Under the pieces are notes generated by a model, which had not been told where the DNA came from, searched no databases, and saw only the letters and a program-made list of their open reading frames with translations. 13,711 bases of DNA from an uncultured Lachnospiraceae bacterium (GTDB lineage Bacteria; Bacillota; Clostridia; Lachnospirales; Lachnospiraceae): contig CAJOLO010000036.1 in NCBI GenBank assembly GCA_905235345.1, positions 1 to 13,711 on the forward strand. The letters are read 5' to 3'. Positions 1 through 6,150 of the stretch are shown one piece after another; position 1 is the first letter of the stretch, and every line of letters starts with the position of its first letter. The translations under genes and the position numbers were made by a program.

Positions 1-61
1 ATATCGTTATGATTGTTTAAGATGAGGAATTTTAAATGGGCATTGTTTGAAAGGAGAGACT

Positions 62-787
62 ATGGATGCTTTAATTGATGTTCGGGACATGTATAAGATT
101 TACAATCCCGGCGAGAATGAGGTGCACGCCTTGGATGGTGTGAGCTTCAAAGTGTACGAGGGTGAGTTCGTGGCCATAATCGGTCATTCGGGCTCGGGCA
201 AGTCAACGCTGATGAATATGTTAGGCTGCCTTGATGTGCCAACGGAGGGAACCTACATATTGAATGGCAGGGATGTATCAGACCTTACTGACAATGAACT
301 ATCAGAGGTCAGGAACAATTACATAGGTTTTATATTTCAGGGATTTAATCTTATATCCAATCTGACTGCGATTGAGAATGTGGAGCTTCCGCTTATATAC
401 CGGCATGTAGACAGGAATACCAGGCACAGACTGGCAATGGAGGCACTGGAGAAGGTTGGTCTGAAGGACAGGGTAAAACACAAACCGTCAGAGATGTCAG
501 GCGGACAGCAACAGCGAGTTGCCATTGCAAGGGCTATCGCAGCGGCACCGCCGCTTATATTGGCTGATGAGCCAACGGGTAATCTGGATTCCAAGTCGAC
601 GAAGGATATCATGGCCATATTGAATGGTCTTAATGAGCAGGGTAACACGATAGTGCTAATAACACATGATGACGGAATAGCAGCCAATGCAAAGCGTGTT
701 GTCCGTATCATGGACGGAAAGATCGAGTCGGATACGACCAGAGATGATACCGAGACGGATATATACGATAAAATATTACTGCATTAA
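62..787 (+). CDS. ABC transporter ATP-binding protein (MacB/LolD/YknY type)
   Basis: This 241-residue protein is the ATPase that powers the exporter encoded with the next two genes; it acts on the cytoplasmic face of the membrane. All ABC motifs are present: Walker A GHSGSGKST at residues 41-49, Q-loop Gln93 (FQGFN), signature SGGQQ at 146-150, Walker B LILADEP at 165-171, D-loop GNLD at 173-176 and H-loop His202. The stretch ADEPTGNLDS and the overall length are typical of the MacB/LolD/FtsE-like subfamily that pairs with FtsX-type permeases. I chose ATG 62 because AAGGAGAG (51-58) lies just upstream; an in-frame TTG at 47 has no such site. Bases 1-61 show no other gene or clear promoter, so the operon promoter is probably outside the window. 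Family assignment is very secure; the substrate is unknown. Confidence 0.95.
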   Translation: MDALIDVRDMYKIYNPGENEVHALDGVSFKVYEGEFVAIIGHSGSGKSTLMNMLGCLDVPTEGTYILNGRDVSDLTDNELSEVRNNYIGFIFQGFNLISNLTAIENVELPLIYRHVDRNTRHRLAMEALEKVGLKDRVKHKPSEMSGGQQQRVAIARAIAAAPPLILADEPTGNLDSKSTKDIMAILNGLNEQGNTIVLITHDDGIAANAKRVVRIMDGKIESDTTRDDTETDIYDKILLH

Positions 788-834
788 TTCGGAATACATC
801 AGTGTTCGTGTTAGTAAACAGAGAATGCAGTTAC

Positions 835-898
835 GTCAGAACAACTGACAGATATAAAGTGGTAAAACAGTATCTGTTCAGCTATGCTGAAAAGATAC
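835..898 (+). promoter_or_regulatory. two hairpins in the ATPase-adaptor gap
   Basis: The 141-bp gap between the ATPase and adaptor genes contains two inverted repeats. The first is GTCAG (835-839) with CTGAC (845-849) around a 5-nt loop. The second is larger: 870-882 pairs with 886-898, giving 12 base pairs with one internal G-A mismatch and a TAT loop. It ends about 20 nt before the AGGAGGAGA ribosome binding site of the adaptor gene. No T-run follows, so it does not look like an intrinsic terminator. It could tune translation or transcript stability so that adaptor and ATPase are made in different amounts; that role is inference. Confidence 0.45.
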
Positions 899-928
899 GT
901 AATATAATATAAATGCCAGGAGGAGATC

Positions 929-2512
929 ATGAAAAAAGATAAAGAGAACAGTATCGAATTGACTGAAGCAGTCGGAGTCATGACCGAGGAGGATAATGAG
1001 GTGACCGCTGTGGAAGGGAAGGCTGTTAAGGCGAAGAAGAAAAACTCAAAAAAGAAAAAAGGAAAGAAGATGCCTGTATGGGGAGTAATTCTGCTGGTTG
1101 TTATCAGTCTGGCAGTGGTTGGTGCTATTGCGGTGGCAGTAGTCAATGCGGTTAAGAATATGCAGACAGCCATGAAGGATGCCCAGGATAATATGAGCAG
1201 CGAAGGTCTTTATACTGTTGAAAAGATCGACATAGAGCAGGAGATATCAACAACGGGTTACACTGTAGGTCTGGAAGAGGATGCATATACTTCACCGGTC
1301 ACGGCAAAGGTTGAGGATATTAAGGTTGAGGTGGGTCAGACAATCCACAAGGGGGATGTACTCCTGACCTATGATACATCTGACCTGGGAGACAATCTGA
1401 CCAAGGTCAAGATTCAGGCAAGGTCAGAACAGGCAGCGTCCAATCAGAGTTATGAGACAGCTAATGATGCGGCAGATAAAGTGAAGGCTGCAAAGAAACA
1501 GGTAAAGAAATATAAAGAAGCTGTTTCCGACCTCAAGGATGATATAGAGGATATAAGCGATGACATAACCTACTATGAAGACCGGCTTGCAGAGATAGAG
1601 GCAGCCAATGCAAAGGAAGAGGCGAAGGCTGCAACACCGGATGAGAATGGTAATACAAGAGAGCCAAATCTTCAGGATACCAAGGAAATCACCCAGACTA
1701 TAAGAGACCTGAATAAGAAGCTTGCCAAGAAGAACGAGTCCCTTGCCGATAAGCAGGGCAAGCTTGCGGAACAGGAGTCAATAGTTTCCGTGAACAAGGA
1801 TGTCAAGGTATCGGAAAGCACTAAGGCACAGATAAGTGCATCCAGGGAGCTTTCGGATCTTACAATAAATGATGCCCAGGAGACACTTGATGAAGGTGAA
1901 GCCGGAGTTACCGCTGAGGCAGATGGTGTCATCACCTCTGTGGGAGTTATAAAGGGTGCCTACGCAAGTGAGACGCAGACTTTGTTCACCATTATCAAAT
2001 CAGATAAGATCGGTGTTCAGTTCACAATCCCCACAGATGATCTTGGAGCGATAACACCGGGGCAGAAGGCACGTATAGTGATAGGAAGCCGTCAGTATGA
2101 GGGCACCATTGAATATGTGAGCCGTGTTGCAGTGGCAGAACAGGGGCTTACGGGTAATGCTAGCAGCGGAAGTATCCAGGGTAAGTTATCTATAGATAAT
2201 CCGGATGAGAACCTTTATATCGGAGTCTCAGCAAAGGTGTATGTATTTGTAGGAAAGAGTGAGGGAACCTACGGGGTTCCGTATGAGGCACTTAACACTG
2301 ACATCAATGGTGATTATGTGTATGTGGTCGACAAGGATAACAAGATTGAAAGACGTGATGTCAAGATAGGCATCTATTCTGATGAATACTATGAGATCAC
2401 AGAAGGAATAGAAGAGGGCGACAAGGTCATCAAAGATGTGACCAAGAATATGAAGCCGGGTGATGAGTATGTTCCGGAAAGTTCTGTTATTCCGGGACTT
2501 CAGGGAATGTAA
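929..2512 (+). CDS. HlyD/RND-type periplasmic adaptor-like subunit (YknX-like)
   Basis: This 527-residue membrane-fusion/adaptor protein would sit outside the membrane on top of the FtsX-type permease encoded next. The N-terminus is cytoplasmic, acidic and then very lysine-rich (residues 35-47), followed by one membrane helix at about 49-73. A first lipoyl-like half follows (about 122-150, containing VEVGQTIHKGDVL), then a long charged helical hairpin (about 183-318) predicted to form a coiled coil. The second lipoyl half is at about 328-355 (AEADGVITSVGV), with beta-barrel and membrane-proximal domains from 362 to about 510. The region at 231-250 (rich in Pro, Asn, Asp) probably forms the turn of the hairpin. 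ATG 929 is preceded by GGAGGAGA (919-926). The gene ends 11 bp before the permease gene, which indicates translational linkage. In Gram-positive relatives such as YknX of Bacillus, such adaptors assemble with MacB-like permeases. The substrate is not readable. Confidence 0.9.
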   Translation: MKKDKENSIELTEAVGVMTEEDNEVTAVEGKAVKAKKKNSKKKKGKKMPVWGVILLVVISLAVVGAIAVAVVNAVKNMQTAMKDAQDNMSSEGLYTVEKIDIEQEISTTGYTVGLEEDAYTSPVTAKVEDIKVEVGQTIHKGDVLLTYDTSDLGDNLTKVKIQARSEQAASNQSYETANDAADKVKAAKKQVKKYKEAVSDLKDDIEDISDDITYYEDRLAEIEAANAKEEAKAATPDENGNTREPNLQDTKEITQTIRDLNKKLAKKNESLADKQGKLAEQESIVSVNKDVKVSESTKAQISASRELSDLTINDAQETLDEGEAGVTAEADGVITSVGVIKGAYASETQTLFTIIKSDKIGVQFTIPTDDLGAITPGQKARIVIGSRQYEGTIEYVSRVAVAEQGLTGNASSGSIQGKLSIDNPDENLYIGVSAKVYVFVGKSEGTYGVPYEALNTDINGDYVYVVDKDNKIERRDVKIGIYSDEYYEITEGIEEGDKVIKDVTKNMKPGDEYVPESSVIPGLQGM

Positions 2513-2523
2513 GGAGATGGAGT

Positions 2524-3747
2524 ATGACACAGTTAGCGGAATATGTGAAGATGGCGCTCAAGAATATATGGGCGAATAAAGTCAGGACGCTCCTTACCAT
2601 GCTGGGTATCATAATCGGTATTTCTTCCGTTATATTGATCATATCTGTCGGTAATGGTGCAACAGGTCTTATAACATCAGAGCTTGGCAGTCTCGGAAAG
2701 GGACAGATGGATTATCAGGAGAAATATTTGGTGACTCAGGATGATCTTGCTGCAATAAGGGAGATTGACGGAGTCAAGGCAGCATCGGGACAAGCCTATT
2801 TTGAAGGTACTGCATCAACCAGGAAGGATGATTTCAAAATTTATTTTATAGGAATTGATGAGGATGGATTTAATTTCTTAGATGAGAAATTTGTAAAAGG
2901 ACGTCCCTTTGACGCACGTGAGGCTGATGACGGGAAGCTGGTATGCGTGATAAGCGAAGAGGATGCCATGAAATTTTATGGCTCCACTGATGTTATAGGA
3001 ATGTATATCACAGTAACGTTGTGGGAAAGATATGATGTTGATCTTAAGATAATAGGAGTTACAGAATCTGAAGATGACAGTAATGCGATAGCTGCCTTGT
3101 TTAGTGAACCGGAGGCACAGATCATTGTACCCACCAGAGCTGTTGGAAATGTGCTGGGAATTGAAACTGCGGATGAACTTGATGAGTTCTATGTTCTTAA
3201 GGAAGACGATGCGGATGCCCAGACGGTAATGGATGCGGTTGTGGATTACCTTGAAACCGCACATCATGCAAAGGGCAAGGACGTATATTTTTATCAGAGC
3301 TTTGACGATATAATGAAGACGGTCAATCAGGTTATCAACCTTATAACGGCGTTTGTTGCATTTGTTGCATCAATATCGCTTCTGGTTGGAGGTATCGGTG
3401 TTATGAACATAATGCTGGTTTCCGTTACGGAGCGTACAAGAGAGATAGGTATCAGAAAGGCACTGGGCGCGAAGACAGGTTCCATCACGTTGCAGTTTCT
3501 GGCAGAGTCTGCATTTATCACCCTTATCGGAGGAATTCTCGGAATTCTGTTCGGGGTGATCGGTGCGTGGATGATAGCAAGTATAATCGGTATGGCCGTA
3601 CCGGGAGTCAGCTTTGCACCTGAGCTTTCGCTTAAGACTATACTGCTCGCCTCACTGTTCTCGTCAGCGGTCGGAATATTCTTCGGAATCTATCCGGCAA
3701 GAAAGGCGGCGAAGTTAAGTCCTATCGAGGCACTTAGAAGAGAATAG
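2524..3747 (+). CDS. ABC transporter permease, FtsX/MacB family
   Basis: This 407-residue permease is the membrane partner of the ATPase at 62-787. It has the MacB layout: one helix near the N-terminus (about 22-44), a large extracellular domain (about 45-270), then three helices at about 271-299, 329-357 and 370-393. Family hallmarks are the N-terminal NKVRTLLTMLGIIIGISSVI stretch, the cytoplasmic coupling segment after helix 2 (VTERTREIGIRKALGAK, about 301-317) and the C-terminal YPARKAAKLSPIEALR tail. The extracellular domain is the MacB periplasmic-core type expected to contact the adaptor. The AAGGAGATGG ribosome site at 2511-2520 overlaps the adaptor stop codon, so both are on one transcript. 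Likely roles are export of antimicrobial peptides, toxins or macrolide-like compounds; this is inferred from the family only. Confidence 0.94.
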   Translation: MTQLAEYVKMALKNIWANKVRTLLTMLGIIIGISSVILIISVGNGATGLITSELGSLGKGQMDYQEKYLVTQDDLAAIREIDGVKAASGQAYFEGTASTRKDDFKIYFIGIDEDGFNFLDEKFVKGRPFDAREADDGKLVCVISEEDAMKFYGSTDVIGMYITVTLWERYDVDLKIIGVTESEDDSNAIAALFSEPEAQIIVPTRAVGNVLGIETADELDEFYVLKEDDADAQTVMDAVVDYLETAHHAKGKDVYFYQSFDDIMKTVNQVINLITAFVAFVASISLLVGGIGVMNIMLVSVTERTREIGIRKALGAKTGSITLQFLAESAFITLIGGILGILFGVIGAWMIASIIGMAVPGVSFAPELSLKTILLASLFSSAVGIFFGIYPARKAAKLSPIEALRRE

Positions 3748-3759
3748 AGTATATATGAC

Positions 3760-3798
3760 ACCCCGGGATATTTTTATCTTGGGGTTGTTTATCTTTTT
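3760..3798 (+). terminator. terminator-like hairpin before surE
   Basis: ACCCCGGGATA (3760-3770) pairs with TATCTTGGGGT (3775-3785) across a TTTT loop, giving 11 pairs of which two are G-T. A T-rich stretch, TGTTTATCTTTTT (3786-3798), follows at once. The element lies 13 bp after the permease stop and runs straight into the surE ribosome site (GGAGGAGG, 3799-3806). It probably ends or attenuates the transporter transcript. No clear promoter lies between it and surE, so surE may depend on partial read-through. Confidence 0.7.
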
Positions 3799-3811
3799 GG
3801 AGGAGGATAAA

Positions 3812-4531
3812 ATGAGAAGAATATTGATTACAAATGATGATGGAATTGAGGCGGACGGCTTGATAAGACTTGCCGGGGCTGCAATGGAATTTGGAGAGGT
3901 GTGGGTGGTTGCGCCGGAAAGTCAGAGAAGTGCAGCTTCGCACAGCATAACTTTGCACAGTTATATTGATGTGCATCCCTATGATTTTGCGGTTGATGGC
4001 GTTCATGCATTTTCCTGCAGTGGGACACCGGCTGACTGCGTGAGGGTGGGAGGTCTTAACCTTATGCCGGAAAAACCGGATGTAGTGCTGTCCGGTATAA
4101 ATTACGGATACAATGCATGTTCGGATATACAGTATTCCGCAACGGCGGGAGCTGCATTTGAGGGAACATTTCAGGGTTATCTCTCGATTGCACTTTCTGA
4201 GGGTGCGAATCCCTGTCATGAGGTCACAGATGCGTATCTTAAAGAAGTACTTTCTGTGTTACTTGAAAAGGAGCATGTGGCGGGACAGATATATAATGTT
4301 AATTTTCCGCAATGTCCGCTGGAGAAGTGCAAGGGGGTTCTTTGGGACAGACCGGTTTCGGAGGGGATGTTCTTCAGAGACCGTTATAAAAAGCTGGAAG
4401 ACCTTGACGGTGGCGGGGTTCGCCTGATGGTTGATGGACAGTACAATGAGGATGCTGAAGAAGGTACGGATTTCAGAGCAATAGTGGATGGTTATGTCTC
4501 AGTGGGGGTTGTGAATAACATCGGGTATTGA
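3812..4531 (+). CDS. surE: 5'/3'-nucleotidase SurE
   Basis: SurE is a metal-dependent, cytoplasmic nucleoside monophosphate phosphatase that releases phosphate from 5'- or 3'-nucleotides; family members have been linked to stationary-phase survival. The 239-residue protein opens with ILITNDDG (residues 4-11), which supplies the metal ligands Asp9 and Asp10. The other family ligands appear as Ser40 (in PESQRS) and Asn97 (in SGINYG). The SGTPADCV motif at 70-77 is also typical. At 109-115 the usual YSGT motif reads YSATAG, so one conserved Gly is Ala. I chose ATG 3812, placed 5 nt after GGAGGAGG; a possible start at 3755 would translate through the terminator hairpin and has no ribosome site. 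The ending is short compared with some SurE proteins, but the catalytic core is complete. Confidence 0.93.
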   Translation: MRRILITNDDGIEADGLIRLAGAAMEFGEVWVVAPESQRSAASHSITLHSYIDVHPYDFAVDGVHAFSCSGTPADCVRVGGLNLMPEKPDVVLSGINYGYNACSDIQYSATAGAAFEGTFQGYLSIALSEGANPCHEVTDAYLKEVLSVLLEKEHVAGQIYNVNFPQCPLEKCKGVLWDRPVSEGMFFRDRYKKLEDLDGGGVRLMVDGQYNEDAEEGTDFRAIVDGYVSVGVVNNIGY

Positions 4532-4569
4532 TAAGGTAAATATAAGGTTGTAAAAAAATCAAAAAGTCC

Positions 4570-4598
4570 TTGACACTAAGTTTTCACTTAGCTATAAT
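4570..4598 (+). promoter_or_regulatory. near-perfect sigma-A promoter of the str cluster
   Basis: TTGACA at 4570-4575 and TATAAT at 4593-4598 are separated by exactly 17 bp. Both boxes match the vegetative consensus completely, as expected for ribosomal protein and elongation factor genes. Transcription should begin near 4605, leaving a leader of about 135 nt before rpsL. The spacer is filled by an inverted repeat, CTAAGT-TTTC-ACTTAG (4576-4591), which may be an operator. Confidence 0.88.
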
Positions 4599-4602
4599 AA
4601 TT

Positions 4603-4630
4603 AAGCATGCGCGAAATTCGTATGCTTTTT
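4603..4630 (+). promoter_or_regulatory. attenuator-like hairpin at the start of the rpsL leader
   Basis: AAGCATGCG (4603-4611) pairs with CGTATGCTT (4619-4627), giving 9 pairs including one G-T, with a 7-nt loop and the run TTTTT at 4626-4630. It lies right at or just after the predicted transcription start. It resembles a very early intrinsic terminator, or a 5'-stabilising hairpin on the messenger. The T-run is short and partly inside the stem, so termination would be incomplete at best. Confidence 0.5.
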
Positions 4631-4688
4631 GTGTTACGCTCATATATTGGGATTGTGAAAATTCTCAGAGAGCGAAACAGTAATATGT

Positions 4689-4710
4689 ATGCTGTAGGTT
4701 AAAGCAGCAT
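4689..4710 (+). promoter_or_regulatory. second hairpin in the rpsL leader
   Basis: ATGCTG (4689-4694) and CAGCAT (4705-4710) form a perfect 6-bp stem with a 10-nt loop. The hairpin ends about 17 nt before the CAGGAGGTG ribosome binding site of rpsL, so folding could affect ribosome access. No ligand class or protein site was recognised. Confidence 0.35.
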
Positions 4711-4740
4711 GACAAATATGACATACAGGAGGTGAAAAAC

Positions 4741-5160
4741 ATGCCAACATTTAACCAGTTAGTTCGTAAAGGAAGACAGACTGTAGAAAAGAAGTCTACT
4801 GCACCGGCTCTTCAGAGAGGTTATAACTCACTTCACAAGAAGCCGACCGCTACATCTTCTCCTCAGAAGCGTGGTGTTTGTACAGCAGTTAAGACAGCTA
4901 CACCTAAGAAACCTAACTCAGCTCTTCGTAAGATTGCCAGAGTTCGTTTGTCTAATGGTATCGAGGTAACCAGCTACATCCCCGGTGAAGGTCACAACCT
5001 TCAGGAGCATAGCGTTGTTATGATCCGTGGTGGTAGAGTAAAGGACTTACCTGGTACAAGATATCACATAATCCGTGGTACATTGGATACAGCAGGTGTA
5101 ACTAACAGACGTCAGGCCCGTTCTAAGTACGGTGCTAAGAAACCTAAAGAATCTAAGTAA
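4741..5160 (+). CDS. rpsL: 30S ribosomal protein S12
   Basis: S12 lies at the decoding centre of the small subunit and helps set translational accuracy. The 139-residue protein carries the hallmark segments TPKKPNSALRK (54-64), EGHNLQEHSVV (83-93) and RGGRVKDLPGTRYH (97-109). The extra residues at about 25-45 make the long form seen in Firmicutes, compared with 124 residues in E. coli. Lys56 and Lys57 match E. coli Lys42/Lys43 and Lys101 matches Lys87, so the usual streptomycin-resistance positions are wild type. Asp102 is the residue methylthiolated in some bacteria. ATG 4741 follows CAGGAGGTG; an in-frame GTG 9 bp upstream lies inside the ribosome site and is not credible. It is the first gene of the str cluster. 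Confidence 0.98.
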   Translation: MPTFNQLVRKGRQTVEKKSTAPALQRGYNSLHKKPTATSSPQKRGVCTAVKTATPKKPNSALRKIARVRLSNGIEVTSYIPGEGHNLQEHSVVMIRGGRVKDLPGTRYHIIRGTLDTAGVTNRRQARSKYGAKKPKESK

Positions 5161-5425
5161 TATCGGATTAGGATTATGTACAGTTAAGTCAAACAAATTA
5201 ATAGTGCTGGTAAAGGCTATGTTTTTCATTTTTGATAAAAATATAAGCAACACCCGCACGAACAGGTTCCCCAAGCGAATATATAATGATGATTCATTTT
5301 ATGAAATACTCTGACTACAGATATATTCATATATGTAATGATCATGAATTCCCAAGCGGAACGTGAGTACCTTTAAGCTGATCGGATATCAGCTTAGTCT
5401 ATAATAATAACAGGAGGGAAGTAAC
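5161..5425 (+). promoter_or_regulatory. rpsL-rpsG intercistronic region with regulatory hairpin
   Basis: This 265-bp gap has no convincing gene. Its best structure is a perfect 9-bp hairpin, TAAGCTGAT (5374-5382) with ATCAGCTTA (5388-5396), with a 5-nt loop, ending about 15 nt before the CAGGAGGGA ribosome site of rpsG. The octamer CCCAAGCG occurs twice (5270-5277 and 5351-5358). Short AT palindromes lie between (for example around 5317-5336). In E. coli the rpsL-rpsG gap is where S7 binds to repress its own synthesis; the same role here is an inference, since the sequence does not obviously match that site. No terminator T-run or strong promoter is visible, so rpsG is probably co-transcribed. 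Confidence 0.5.
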
Positions 5426-5896
5426 GTGCCACGTAAAGGACATATTCAAAAGAGAGACGTATTAGCGGATCCAATTTATAATAGCAAAGTGGTTACAAAG
5501 CTTATCAATAACATTATGTTAGATGGTAAGAAGGGTGTAGCCCAGAAGATCGTCTACGGTGCATTTGATCGTGTTGCAGAAGAGACAGGCAAGCCGGCTT
5601 TGGAAGTATTCGAAGCAGCGCTTAACAATATTATGCCTACTCTCGAGGTTAAGGCAAGACGTATCGGTGGTGCAACATATCAGGTACCTATCGAAGTAAG
5701 ACCTGATAGACGTCAGGCTTTGGCTCTTCGTTGGTTGACAACATACTCTCGTGCAAGATCTGAGAAGACTATGGAAGAGAGATTGGCCAAAGAGTTACTT
5801 GATGCAGCCAACAACACAGGTGCATCAGTTAAGAAGAAAGAAGATATGCACAAGATGGCAGAGGCAAACAAGGCTTTTGCACACTATCGTTTCTAA
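5426..5896 (+). CDS. rpsG: 30S ribosomal protein S7
   Basis: S7 is a primary binder of the 3' major domain of 16S rRNA, nucleates assembly of the small-subunit head and touches the E-site tRNA. The 156-residue length is standard. Typical features are the N-terminal MPRKG start, the KLINNIMLDGKKGVAQKIVY helix, GGATYQVPIEV and the arginine-rich RRQALALRWL segment, ending in FAHYRF. The start is GTG at 5426, fixed by CAGGAGGGA (5411-5419) and by the conserved N-terminus. It follows rpsL after a long structured gap and precedes fusA. Confidence 0.98.
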   Translation: MPRKGHIQKRDVLADPIYNSKVVTKLINNIMLDGKKGVAQKIVYGAFDRVAEETGKPALEVFEAALNNIMPTLEVKARRIGGATYQVPIEVRPDRRQALALRWLTTYSRARSEKTMEERLAKELLDAANNTGASVKKKEDMHKMAEANKAFAHYRF

Positions 5897-6150
5897 ACAC
5901 GAACTTTTATGTGCAAGTTCGAAAGAACGACATACTATGTCGGGTCTGTCCAATAATTTTTCGGAGAAAAGTATATTGGTTGCAGATATCGACTATATAA
6001 AGTGCAATTTTGCTTTCGTATATGTATGAATTCTGCGAATGTCAGACATAATAACAGTTATATGTTATGATGTTGCATTTATTATATAACAGGTAATACG
6101 GTCCGGCGGAATCATACATTGTTTAATATGAGATTAAGGAGGAAATAATC
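5897..6150 (+). promoter_or_regulatory. structured rpsG-fusA gap
   Basis: This 254-bp stretch has no supported gene. Three inverted repeats are visible. CGAACTT (5900-5906) pairs with AAGTTCG (5915-5921) over an 8-nt loop, starting 3 nt after the rpsG stop. CGACAT (5928-5933) pairs with ATGTCG (5937-5942) over a 3-nt loop. GTTATAT (6057-6063) pairs with ATATAAC (6084-6090) over 20 nt. None is followed by a T-run, so read-through into fusA is expected. The AAGGAGG ribosome site of fusA ends the region. No convincing promoter was found. Roles in messenger processing or differential expression are inference. Confidence 0.4.

Noticed and set aside
811..1173. 120-codon minus-strand frame across the gap and the adaptor start
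   Set aside because: Its phenylalanine-rich stretch is the antisense of the lysine-rich adaptor N-terminus; no ribosome site.
4113..4427. 104-codon plus-strand frame inside surE
   Set aside because: SurE motifs are in the other frame; the alternative product is arginine-rich and low in sense, typical of a shadow frame.
5132..5314. 60-codon plus-strand frame overlapping the end of rpsL
   Set aside because: It starts inside rpsL in another frame, has no ribosome site and shows no recognisable protein; it is chance openness in the gap.
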